Shown: one piece after another, positions 1-6,227 of the stretch
How positions within the stretch are numbered: the first letter of the stretch is position 1
Layout: each line of letters opens with the position of its first letter
From: Actinomycetota bacterium
GTDB lineage: Bacteria > Actinomycetota > Actinomycetes > Mycobacteriales > Micromonosporaceae
Assembly: GCA_005885115.1 (NCBI GenBank)
Contig: VAXX01000437.1
Location: forward strand, 1-6,502
Length of the DNA: 6,502 nt
Direction of reading: 5' to 3'
The notes under the pieces: generated by a model
What the model saw: the letters and a program-made list of their open reading frames with translations, nothing else
Database searches by the model: none
Told to the model about the DNA's origin: nothing
Translations under genes and position numbers: made by a program

Positions 1-2103
1 CATCCGGTACGCCCGTTCCAGCCCGAAGCGGATCTCCCGTTCCCGCAGCGCCTGCCCGAGCACCGTGCCGTTGGCCACCGCGGCCGGTGCCGGCGGGCCG
101 CCGGTCCCGTCCCGTACGCCCAGCCAGTCCAGCGCCGTCTGGAACAGCTCGACGGCCAGCGACGCCCGCCGCTGGGCATCCAGCCGCAGCTTCTCCAGCC
201 GGTTGGACGCGGCGACCAGATCCGTCTCGGCGAGCGTGCCGGTCGCGCGGTCGAGGCTGGCCCGGACGGCGGCCACCTGCGCGGACTGGTACTGGCTGGA
301 GCTGTCCGGTACCTGGTCGAGTACCCTGATCGCGTCCAGTCGCCGGGCCGCGCCGAGCAGGCACCGGGCCAGTCCGAAGGCGGCGCTGACGTACCCCCGG
401 TCGACCAGCCACACCCGCTCGTACCGCAGCGCCGCCAGGTCCCGCCGGCCGGCCAGCTCGTCGGCGGCGGCCAGGGCCAGCCGGGCCGCGGGCTCGCCGG
501 GCAGCGTCGAGTACACGACGTCGAAGGCCTCGGCCGCCCGCTGCGGGTTGTTGTCGGCCAGCGCGATCAGCCCGGTGTACCAGTGCCACCGCCAGTCCGC
601 CTGACCGCCGGGCAGGTCAGCGAGTTCCTCGCGGGCCTTGCGTACCTCCCCCGCCTCGATGAACGCCCTGACCAGCCGCAGCGTCACCTCGGGGCTGCGG
701 ACCGGCGCGGCCCGCAGTTCGGTCACCGTCTGGGCCGGGTCGGCGCCGGTCAGCGCGGCGATGAAGCCGGCGCCGGGGTCGGTCGGATCCATCAGCGGCA
801 ACGGCAGCGCCGCTGCCACGGCCGGCCCGCCCGGTCGCTCGTCGGACCCGAAGGTCCGCCGTTCGGGGGTGAAGTTGGCCGACGGCGTGGGCCGGGGGTT
901 GCGGTCGGCGGCGGCCAGGACCTCGCACAGCACCCCGAGCGCCTGCTCGGCCATGTCGCTGGTCGAGTCGAAGCGCAGCGTCCGGTCGGGGTGGGTGGCC
1001 CGGGCGAGGAACCGGTAGTACGACTCCTCGTGGGCCAGCAGCGGTACCTCGGCCGGGTCGGGCAGCCGGTCGGCGTACCTCGTGGAGAAGCCGGCGAAGT
1101 CGAAGCTGAGCACGGCGAGGGTACGCCCGACGGTGTACAGGTCCGACTGGACCGAGGGACCGAGGGTGGCCAGCTCCGGCGCCGCGTACCCCGGGGTGGA
1201 GTACAGCGCGGAGACCTGGTCGTCCAGCCGGCGTACGGCACCGAGGTCGATCAGCTTGAGCTGCTCCTCGGCGTGGATCACGTTGTCCGGCTTGAAGTCG
1301 CAGAACAGCAGGCCCCGCCCGTGCAGGTAGCCCAGCGCGGGGAGCACCTCCAGCCCGTACGCCAGCACGGTGGGCAGCGGCAACGGCAGCCGCCGCCCGT
1401 CCGGGCCGGTGTGCCCGAGCGCGATCTCCCTGAGGGAGCTCCCACCCACGTACTCCATGACGATGTAGCCGACCTTCTCGCCGCTCTGCGGGTCGGGGTG
1501 CTCGACGAAGTCGTGGATCTTGACGATGTTCGGGTGGTCGACCGAGACCAGGAAGCGCTTCTCGGACATCGCGGCGGCGATCGCGTCCGGGTCGCTGGTG
1601 TTGATCAGGCCCTTGAGCACGACCCAACGGTCGCTGCCGGCGTCGCTGATGTTGCGGTCGCGGGCCAGATACACCCAGCCCAGGCCGCCGTGGGCCAGCG
1701 CGCCGAGGATCTCGTACCGGCCCGCGACCGGCTCGCCCGGATTCAGCCGCGGTACGAACGAATACCGGGTCCGGCAGTTGGGGCAGAACCCTTCGGTACG
1801 GCCGGGCTGGCCGCCCTGTCCCCGTCCGGCCGGCTCACCGCACTTGCCGCAGAAGCGCTGCGCCTCGGGTACCTTCGGGTCCTTCAGGACGGCACTCGCC
1901 GGATCCCGCAGTGGTACCGGCGCCACCTCGACCAGGTTCGCGCCCAGCCGGCCGCGCCCGCCCGGGCGCCCGCCGCGACTGCGGCCGCCGCTGCCCCGGC
2001 CGGCGAGCCCGGACCCGGTCGGGGCACTGACCCGGCCGCCCGTGGGCGGGCTCGGCGGGCTGCCCAGGGACGCGGCGCTCGCCGCCCCGGACTGCGCGCC
2101 CAC
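1..2103 (-). CDS. pknG: PknG-type serine/threonine protein kinase with rubredoxin-like and TPR regions (C-terminus cut by window edge)
   Basis: This is a soluble Ser/Thr kinase of the PknG family. In mycobacteria and corynebacteria PknG phosphorylates the FHA protein GarA/OdhI and so controls 2-oxoglutarate dehydrogenase and glutamate metabolism. Numbering from the GTG at 2103, I read: a Gly/Ser/Arg-rich low-complexity N-terminus (about 10-50); two CxxC pairs, FCGKC (Cys85/88) and FCPNC (Cys107/110), matching the redox-sensitive rubredoxin motif; a glycine loop AHGGLGW (about 137-143); ATP-binding Lys164 in VVLKGL; VGYIVMEYVGG; catalytic CDFKPDN (Asp269, Lys271, Asn274); DLG in place of DFG (Asp286); and YTVGRTLAVL. 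After the kinase domain comes a helical TPR region with PGEPAARLALA and SAAFGLARC, family hallmarks. The 701 visible residues end at FGLERAYRM, so probably only about 30-40 residues are missing. The family is near 750 aa. It follows the 405-aa gene with almost no gap. The start is uncertain: GTG 2103 is the first usable in-frame codon after the upstream stop but has no good ribosome-binding site. The well-placed ATG at 2132 is out of frame. Kinase identity is certain; the N-terminus is not. Confidence 0.95.
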   Translation of the reverse strand, partial: MGAQSGAASAASLGSPPSPPTGGRVSAPTGSGLAGRGSGGRSRGGRPGGRGRLGANLVEVAPVPLRDPASAVLKDPKVPEAQRFCGKCGEPAGRGQGGQPGRTEGFCPNCRTRYSFVPRLNPGEPVAGRYEILGALAHGGLGWVYLARDRNISDAGSDRWVVLKGLINTSDPDAIAAAMSEKRFLVSVDHPNIVKIHDFVEHPDPQSGEKVGYIVMEYVGGSSLREIALGHTGPDGRRLPLPLPTVLAYGLEVLPALGYLHGRGLLFCDFKPDNVIHAEEQLKLIDLGAVRRLDDQVSALYSTPGYAAPELATLGPSVQSDLYTVGRTLAVLSFDFAGFSTRYADRLPDPAEVPLLAHEESYYRFLARATHPDRTLRFDSTSDMAEQALGVLCEVLAAADRNPRPTPSANFTPERRTFGSDERPGGPAVAAALPLPLMDPTDPGAGFIAALTGADPAQTVTELRAAPVRSPEVTLRLVRAFIEAGEVRKAREELADLPGGQADWRWHWYTGLIALADNNPQRAAEAFDVVYSTLPGEPAARLALAAADELAGRRDLAALRYERVWLVDRGYVSAAFGLARCLLGAARRLDAIRVLDQVPDSSSQYQSAQVAAVRASLDRATGTLAETDLVAASNRLEKLRLDAQRRASLAVELFQTALDWLGVRDGTGGPPAPAAVANGTVLGQALREREIRFGLERAYRM

Positions 2104-2124
2104 CCCGGCCGGGGCCAGGCTTGG

Positions 2125-3342
2125 TCAGTCATCGAGGTCCTTCCCCTTTGCCATGACCCGCGGAAGTGCGGCCACGGCCTGCTGGTACGCGAAGACCGCG
2201 CGGGTAGCCGCGCGCAGGTCACACGGTGCGGTGTAGAGCAGTTCCCGGGCCCGGCCGTGGACCACGGTCAGCTCGTCGTGCTCGGCGTACCCGAGCCCGG
2301 CGGCCTTGGCCCGGTACGCCTCCAACCGGCCGCGCAGCTCGTCGCGCCGGGCCACCAGGCCCTCGGCGAGCTCGCCCAGCTCGTCGGCGCGCTCCCGGGC
2401 CCGGGTCGCGGCCTGCTCCAGGTCGGTTGCGGCGTCGGCGAGGGAGACCCAACCCGCCTCGTGGTAGAGCCGGTCGAGGTCGGCGAGCCGGGCCCGGAGT
2501 ACCGGCGCGGTCGCGGTCGCCGGGGGCAGGCCGGGGTCGGCGATCTTCTGGCCGGCCCGGGCGTACGCGCTGGCCCGCCGGTCCTCGGCGGCGGCGGCCT
2601 GCTCGACCAGTGCGCGCAGTTCGGCGACCCGGCGCGGGTACCGGTCCCGGACCCCGATCAGCGCGCCGACCCGCTCGCGCAGCGACCCCGCCCGGGTGGT
2701 CAGCTCGTCGAGCCGGCGCTCGGCATCCGGGCCGAGCCGGCCAGCCGGGGCCGCGCCGAGCGGATCGGACAGGTCGGTCCGGCCGGCCTCGGCGAGCGCG
2801 ACGGCCAGCGGTTCGGCGATCTCGTCCAGCCCGACGCTGCCCGCCTGCGCGACCAGCGCGTCGATCTCCTGGGTCAATGGCGCGTACCGGCCGGCCACCA
2901 CCGTCCAGGCCCTGTCCACCTCGGTGAGCTGCCCGGCGGCCGTGGCGCAGCGCTGCTCCAACTGCCCGGTCAGCTCACCGAGCCGTAGCCGGGTCGCCGC
3001 GGTTGCCGTACCCGCCTCGGTCGGCATACCCGCGTTGTCCAGCCCGACCACGGGCTCGGACACGATCAGGTGCAGGGTGGCCCAGTCGGTATCGTCGGGC
3101 CGGCGCTGGTTACGGATCGCCCGGGCCCGTTCCAGCAGGTCACCGAGGACCGCGAAGTGCGCCCACAGCCGGTCGATCTCCGGCCCCAGCGCCTCCCACC
3201 GGGTACGGGTCGCCCCGCCCAGCCCGCCGCTACGCAGCAGCGCCAGCCCGGGATGGCTGTCGATGGTGAACATCGCCGCCGCGATCCGGTCGTGGGCCGC
3301 CCCGAGCCCGGCGAGGGCCTCGTCGACGGACTCCCTGTTCAT
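2125..3342 (-). CDS. Uncharacterised coiled-coil-rich protein between the glnX-like and pknG genes
   Basis: This is a 405-aa soluble protein without signal peptide, membrane segment or Cys motif. I recognise it only as a type of protein found in actinobacterial pknG neighbourhoods; its biochemical function is unknown. It opens with a conserved-looking helical segment (about 1-35, ending FTIDSHPGLALLR). Long Glu/Arg/Ala/Leu-rich helices follow, about 118-190, 203-265 and 279-350, with heptad-like spacing that suggests coiled coils. The strongest C-terminal segment is ARRDELRGRLEAYRAKA (331-347), followed by RARELLYTAPCDL (364-376). I chose ATG 3342 over an in-frame ATG at 3408 because a purine-rich GGAGCGAGGCGGG tract precedes it and the extra 22 residues look non-coding. 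The gene starts about 108 nt after the glnX-like stop and ends in the overlap with the ATG at 2132. It may be a cytoplasmic adaptor or scaffold for the kinase (inference from position and predicted helices only). Confidence 0.85.
   Translation of the reverse strand: MNRESVDEALAGLGAAHDRIAAAMFTIDSHPGLALLRSGGLGGATRTRWEALGPEIDRLWAHFAVLGDLLERARAIRNQRRPDDTDWATLHLIVSEPVVGLDNAGMPTEAGTATAATRLRLGELTGQLEQRCATAAGQLTEVDRAWTVVAGRYAPLTQEIDALVAQAGSVGLDEIAEPLAVALAEAGRTDLSDPLGAAPAGRLGPDAERRLDELTTRAGSLRERVGALIGVRDRYPRRVAELRALVEQAAAAEDRRASAYARAGQKIADPGLPPATATAPVLRARLADLDRLYHEAGWVSLADAATDLEQAATRARERADELGELAEGLVARRDELRGRLEAYRAKAAGLGYAEHDELTVVHGRARELLYTAPCDLRAATRAVFAYQQAVAALPRVMAKGKDLDD
2130..2152 (-). promoter_or_regulatory. 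Ribosome-binding site and overlapping ATGACTGA start, out of frame with the kinase
   Basis: On the minus strand an AAGGGGAAGGA tract (about 2152-2141) stands about 8 nt before an ATG at 2132-2130. That ATG overlaps the stop codon (2127-2125) of the 405-aa gene as ATGACTGA. This is the layout of a translationally coupled gene start. The ATG frame begins MTDQAWPRPGW and stays open to about 1884, but the conserved kinase sequence lies in another frame. Either one base is missing or extra shortly after the start, or this ATG is not used. Confidence 0.6.
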
Positions 3343-3450
3343 CGGCCCGCCTCGCTCCACCGAGCGGTGCGCGCAGTCACCGGGGCCGTAGACCCGTGCA
3401 CCGCCCATGCCGCTCGTCCCGTTACCTGCTCAGCCAGCGTACCGACCCGC
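3343..3450. other. Short intergenic gap between the glnX-like and coiled-coil genes
   Basis: This 108-bp gap holds no convincing gene. In Mycobacterium tuberculosis glnH, encoding the solute-binding lipoprotein, lies between glnX and pknG; nothing here is long enough to be a remnant. A small inverted repeat CGCTC-N4-GAGCG (3353-3366) lies just upstream of the ATG at 3342 and overlaps the purine-rich ribosome-binding region, so it could mask it in mRNA. No terminator with a T-run is visible, so read-through to the downstream genes is likely. Confidence 0.4.
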
Positions 3451-4776
3451 TCACCGGTACTCCGCGATCCGGCGTTGCAGGCCGGCCACGACGCCGGCGA
3501 GCAGCAGCAGGGTCAGCACGAGGTCAGCCGGTGCCGCGCCGGTCAGGTCACCGGAGGCGGCCCGGGCCTGCCGGTCGAATGCCGCGTTGGCGCCCGCGAT
3601 GGCCGTGGCCAGGTCGGTGTCCAGCCGGGTGAACGCGCTGGCCGCGCTGCTCTGGTCGGAGCCGATGGCCAGGGTCACCGCGCCCAGGTAGTCCCCGCCG
3701 TTGTCCTTGTCGCGCAACTGTTTGTGCGCCGCCCGCCAGTCCTTGACGTGCCCCTGGGCGGCGATCACCGCCGCGCGTACCGCCGGGTCGCCGGCCTGCT
3801 GCCGGGCCCGGGCGAGCAGCCCACCCAGGCCATCGCCGGCGAGCGCGGTCATGCTCTTGTCAAAGTCCTTGTCGAAGTCCCCGCCGCTGCCGTGGGCGAC
3901 CAGGGTCAGCGACTCGTCCGCGCGGGCCTGCAGTGCGGCGATGCGGGCCTGGGCGAGCAGCTCGACCTGGCCGGAGCCGGCGCGGTCGCCGGCGTCCAGG
4001 TGCGCGCTCACGGTCGCCCAGGACAGCGTGGTCCAGGCGAGCATGACCAGGGCGGCGCCGAGGGCGACCAGCAGACCGGGATTGAGCAGCCGGTGGGTGC
4101 GCCGGGCCAGCCAGCGCTGCGCCCAGACCAGGGCGAACAGCGTGACAAGCAGCAGGGGTACGGCCAGCCACGGGAATCCGGCACCGCCGGACCGGTCGGC
4201 GGTGAGCCGGCCCGTCTCGTCCGCGTACAGCCGCTGGGCGGCCGGCAGCAACTGGGTACGCATGAGGCCGGAGGCTTCCCGCAGGTACGCCCCGCCCAGC
4301 GGGCGACCCAGCCGGTTGTACGTGCGGGCGGTCTCCACCAGGCCGGTGTAGACCGGCAACTGGGTGGTGAGCCGGTCGAGGTCGCCCCGGCTGGTATCGG
4401 CGGCGGCGGTCACCGCGGCCAACGAGGCGCTCGCCGCGGCGATGTCCGACTCGTACCGGTCGCGCAGGCTCCTGGGCTCGACCCCGTTGGACAGGAACGC
4501 GCTGGCCGCCGTCGCGTCGGCGTCGGAGAGGGAACGGTAGAGCTGCTGGGCCTGTACGGTCAGCGGCCCGCTCCGGCTCCCGACCGCGTTGACGGAACCG
4601 CCGCGCTGGACCAGCCCGACGCCGGCGATCACCCCGGCGAGCACGCCGAGCACGGACAGCACGACGGCGAGCAGGGTCAACCGGCCGGGCGTACTCCGGG
4701 CCCGGGCAGCCACCCGGCCGGGACGCGGGCCGGCGACGGTCGGTACGTCAGCGGCCGGGGCGGTCAGCAGTGCCAT
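3451..4776 (-). CDS. GlnX-like four-helix membrane sensor protein
   Basis: This is a 441-aa integral membrane protein resembling mycobacterial GlnX (Rv0412c type). GlnX links the Asp/Glu-binding lipoprotein GlnH outside the cell to PknG inside. Hydrophobic segments are at about 33-56 (TLLAVVLSVLGVLAGVIAGV), 200-219, 234-256 and 415-433. This predicts two external helical domains (57-199 and 257-414), a short basic cytoplasmic loop RWLARRTHRLLN (221-232) and a short tail ending RRIAEYR. The first external domain has the motifs LYRSLSDADATAASAFL (80-96), QLPVYTGLVETARTYNR (139-155) and YLREASGLMR (164-173), which I associate with this family. The second has QARIAALQARADE (276-288). I chose ATG 4776 because the resulting length is close to the roughly 440 aa of GlnX. 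A longer TTG start at 4875, overlapping the upstream stop as TTGA, adds 33 residues that carry no obvious domain. Family assignment is by recalled resemblance, topology and position next to pknG; no alignment was run. Confidence 0.8.
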   Translation of the reverse strand: MALLTAPAADVPTVAGPRPGRVAARARSTPGRLTLLAVVLSVLGVLAGVIAGVGLVQRGGSVNAVGSRSGPLTVQAQQLYRSLSDADATAASAFLSNGVEPRSLRDRYESDIAAASASLAAVTAAADTSRGDLDRLTTQLPVYTGLVETARTYNRLGRPLGGAYLREASGLMRTQLLPAAQRLYADETGRLTADRSGGAGFPWLAVPLLLVTLFALVWAQRWLARRTHRLLNPGLLVALGAALVMLAWTTLSWATVSAHLDAGDRAGSGQVELLAQARIAALQARADESLTLVAHGSGGDFDKDFDKSMTALAGDGLGGLLARARQQAGDPAVRAAVIAAQGHVKDWRAAHKQLRDKDNGGDYLGAVTLAIGSDQSSAASAFTRLDTDLATAIAGANAAFDRQARAASGDLTGAAPADLVLTLLLLAGVVAGLQRRIAEYR

Positions 4777-4796
4777 GCGGCCCCCATGCGCGGCTC

Positions 4797-4823
4797 CCGT
4801 GACTGGTACGTGTCCGATCACGG
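4797..4823. repeat. Inverted repeat CCGTGA-N15-TCACGG
   Basis: Six-base perfect arms at 4797-4802 and 4818-4823 flank a 15-base spacer, about 20 bp upstream of the glnX-like ATG. A 6-bp match is modest for GC-rich DNA. Its place between the start codon and the 17-bp palindrome is the only added support. Confidence 0.35.
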
Positions 4824-4854
4824 TAGCCCGTCGGGTCAAGCCGCCCGTACCCAC

Positions 4855-4871
4855 CCGTCCACTGTGGACGG
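4855..4871. repeat. Perfect 17-bp palindrome CCGTCCACTGTGGACGG
   Basis: Arms of 8 bases pair perfectly around a single central T. The element ends one base before the TGA stop (4874-4872) of the 280-aa minus-strand gene, so it forms the first transcribed bases after that gene. In RNA it would fold as a 7-bp hairpin with a 3-nt loop. There is no T-run, so a classic intrinsic terminator is unlikely. Possible roles are a processing or attenuation hairpin inside the operon, or an operator for a dimeric regulator. Confidence 0.7.
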
Positions 4872-5714
4872 TCAACGCCGGCGGTGCCGGACCTTCTCCT
4901 CCATCCGCCGCTGCCCCTCCAGTACCGTCTGGTGCAGCTCCTGCAGCCAGTACTCGGCGCTGTTGGGCTCGACCGCGTCGCGCAGCCAGGTCCAGCGCCG
5001 GGACGGGATACCCGGTACCAGGTCGAGCTGGTGCGACGAGCGTACGTGCGTGGGCCCGTGCGAACGGTCGCCCCGCTCCAGGACCAGCCGGGTGCCGTCG
5101 GTGAGCACCGCCATGCCCCGGCCCGGGATGTCCAGCGGCCCGAACGCGTTCTGCTGGATCTCCACCCAGCTCAGCGTCGCGGTCTCCAGCGAGGACACGC
5201 CGACGCCGACGTACTGCGCCCGGGAGGACATCTCGTCCTGCTTGCGCGCCATGGACGTCAGCGGGTCGAAGTCGTCACCGCGGGCCAGCCGGCGCCGGCC
5301 GATGCCGACCATCTTGTAGAGCAGCTCGGGCAGGAACGACACGTCCTCGCCGTCGAGGAACAGCCGGGCCGCCGCCGGGGTGACGTAGCGCGGCGGGTTG
5401 CCCGCGTCGACCTGTTCGAGGTAGAAGAACGCCAGCGCGTGCGGCCCGATCGGGGTCTTGCGCCGGTGCTCCCAGGCGTTGAGCGCGTGCTGGGCGTTCA
5501 TCTGCGAAAGCCGGTCGACGACCAGGTTACGGATCTCGGCGGCGACCCGGTCGTGCTGTTCGGGGCCCGGGTCGATCCAGTCGGTACCGCCGCCACCACC
5601 CCCGTACCCGCCGCCGTTGCCCCCGTACGGGTCGGCGTGCCCGAAGCCCGCGGTTTCCGGCTCCGTCCAACGCCGCTGTTGCGAGGGCACGCTGCCGTAA
5701 TTGGCGTACGTCAC
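4872..5714 (-). CDS. Hypothetical 280-aa protein, first gene of the presumed pknG operon
   Basis: I do not recognise this protein. It begins at a GTG (5714) with a strong GGGGAGG ribosome-binding site about 4 nt upstream, and the downstream gene may overlap its stop. The N-terminus is a flexible linker rich in Tyr, Gly and Gln, with a glycine run at about 31-43. From about 50 on it looks folded: EQHDRVAAEIRNLVVDRLSQ helix (52-71), NAWEHRR (79-85), an HALAFFYLEQVD segment (92-103), KMVGIGRRRLARGDDFDP (134-151), then a beta-rich part around 175-212 ending TDGTRLVLERGD (205-216), and a final helical segment with YWLQELHQTVLEGQRRMEE (255-273). There is no signal peptide or membrane helix, so it is probably cytoplasmic. 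Trp, Tyr and His are frequent and the codon use is typical of the region, supporting real coding. Operon position suggests a link to the GlnX/PknG pathway, but this is inference. Confidence 0.85.
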   Translation of the reverse strand: MTYANYGSVPSQQRRWTEPETAGFGHADPYGGNGGGYGGGGGGTDWIDPGPEQHDRVAAEIRNLVVDRLSQMNAQHALNAWEHRRKTPIGPHALAFFYLEQVDAGNPPRYVTPAAARLFLDGEDVSFLPELLYKMVGIGRRRLARGDDFDPLTSMARKQDEMSSRAQYVGVGVSSLETATLSWVEIQQNAFGPLDIPGRGMAVLTDGTRLVLERGDRSHGPTHVRSSHQLDLVPGIPSRRWTWLRDAVEPNSAEYWLQELHQTVLEGQRRMEEKVRHRRR

Positions 5715-5753
5715 CCGGCCTCCCCACCCGATAACCGGTACTGCCGACCGTCC

Positions 5754-5774
5754 GTATAGCTGACGTATCTATAC
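5754..5774. promoter_or_regulatory. AT-rich inverted repeat GTATAG-N9-CTATAC
   Basis: Perfect 6-base arms flank a 9-base spacer, about 40 bp upstream of the GTG at 5714. It is the most AT-rich spot of the window. On the minus strand it gives TATAGA and TATACG, either of which could be a -10 element for the leftward operon. I find no confident -35 at standard spacing. It could also be an operator. Confidence 0.4.
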
Positions 5775-5997
5775 CGTACCGATGACACCGAGCGCTACGT
5801 ATCGACCACGGTCCACGGCCGCCGAGCAGGGGCTTTCGCAGCAACGTCTCCGCTGGCCCGGCCGTCCTTCCGAGGCACGGAAGCGGCGGGGGGTCCCAGT
5901 GGTCCAGCTCACACTCGCCGGGACCGGGAAACACCGCCGGACGGAACGGACGTAGAACGCCACCTGTTCCGTTCGGCCGGGAACCGTGGGTACGATC

Positions 5998-6013
5998 GAC
6001 ACTGCTTGGTGTC
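5998..6013. repeat. Inverted repeat GACAC-N6-GTGTC
   Basis: Five-base perfect arms (5998-6002 and 6009-6013) overlap the candidate -35 hexamer at 6006. That is a plausible place for a repressor site, but the arms are short and may occur by chance. Confidence 0.25.
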
Positions 6014-6035
6014 CTGCACTTACTGTGCGTAACTA
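6006..6035 (+). promoter_or_regulatory. Weak candidate plus-strand promoter TTGGTG-N18-TAACTA
   Basis: A TTGGTG (6006-6011) and a TAACTA (6030-6035) are separated by 18 bases, a loose match to vegetative sigma-factor promoters, upstream of the decarboxylase gene. If used, it would give a leader of roughly 280 nt, which would contain the AGGTC repeats and the CCGTCTG inverted repeat. The match is imperfect and the call is tentative. Confidence 0.2.
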
Positions 6036-6110
6036 CCGGTGGAACCGTCGTCCACTCGACGGAGCCGCCGGCGGTTGAAGCACATGCCCCTCAGGAGGAC
6101 TTCGGCGCAC

Positions 6111-6221
6111 ACAGGTCGTCCCGCCGACCCGCGAAAGCGGCGATCCGGCGGTCCCCCGCGACAGGTCGGAAGGTCGCCGGGAACCGCACCCGTTAAGGTC
6201 GCCGTCTGTCGGCAACAGGTC
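6111..6221 (+). repeat. Five direct AGGTC repeats, three as ACAGGTC and two as AAGGTCGCCG
   Basis: AGGTC occurs on the plus strand at 6113, 6163, 6171, 6196 and 6217. Three copies extend to ACAGGTC (6111, 6161, 6215). Two extend to the 10-mer AAGGTCGCCG (6170 and 6195, 25 bp apart). All lie in non-coding DNA upstream of the decarboxylase gene and in the same orientation. They may be regulator half-sites or leader RNA elements. Confidence 0.4.
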
Positions 6222-6227
6222 AGACGG
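6202..6227. repeat. Inverted repeat CCGTCTG-N12-CAGACGG
   Basis: Seven-base perfect arms at 6202-6208 and 6221-6227 surround a 12-base spacer that includes one ACAGGTC copy. It lies about 90 bp upstream of the decarboxylase GTG. It could be a transcriptional operator or a leader hairpin. No T-run follows, so it is not an intrinsic terminator. Confidence 0.45.

Larger units (their letters stand above)
4777..4871. other. Intergenic gap with two inverted repeats
   Basis: These 95 bp separate the 280-aa gene from the ATG of the glnX-like gene, unless the TTG start at 4875 is used. They hold a perfect 17-bp palindrome directly after the upstream stop, and a CCGTGA-N15-TCACGG inverted repeat at 4797-4823. 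A TTGACC hexamer occurs on the minus strand, but no -10-like partner stands at proper spacing, so I do not call a promoter. Confidence 0.4.

Noticed and set aside
617..1627. 336-aa open frame on the minus strand
   Set aside because: It is an alternative frame within pknG, Arg/Pro/Gly-rich; all kinase motifs lie in the other frame.
583..2988. 801-aa open frame on the plus strand
   Set aside because: It is the antisense shadow of the kinase and coiled-coil genes, in the complementary codon register. Its translation is Arg/Gly/Pro-rich with no recognisable domain, while the minus strand gives clear PknG motifs.
4873..4875. TTG start for the glnX-like gene overlapping the upstream stop (TTGA)
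   Set aside because: It would add 33 residues without obvious family features. ATG 4776 gives a length close to known GlnX proteins. The alternative is not excluded.
3070..5319. 749-aa open frame on the plus strand
   Set aside because: It runs antisense to three minus-strand genes and their spacers and reads low-complexity Gly/Gln/Arg sequence, as expected from GC-rich shadow frames.
4884..5759. 291-aa open frame on the plus strand
   Set aside because: It is antisense to the 280-aa gene, which has a strong ribosome-binding site and more natural amino-acid composition.
6093..6099. Perfect AGGAGGA ribosome-binding-like sequence
   Set aside because: No ATG, GTG or TTG follows within about 5-12 bases, so it does not mark a gene. 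It may be chance or part of a leader structure.
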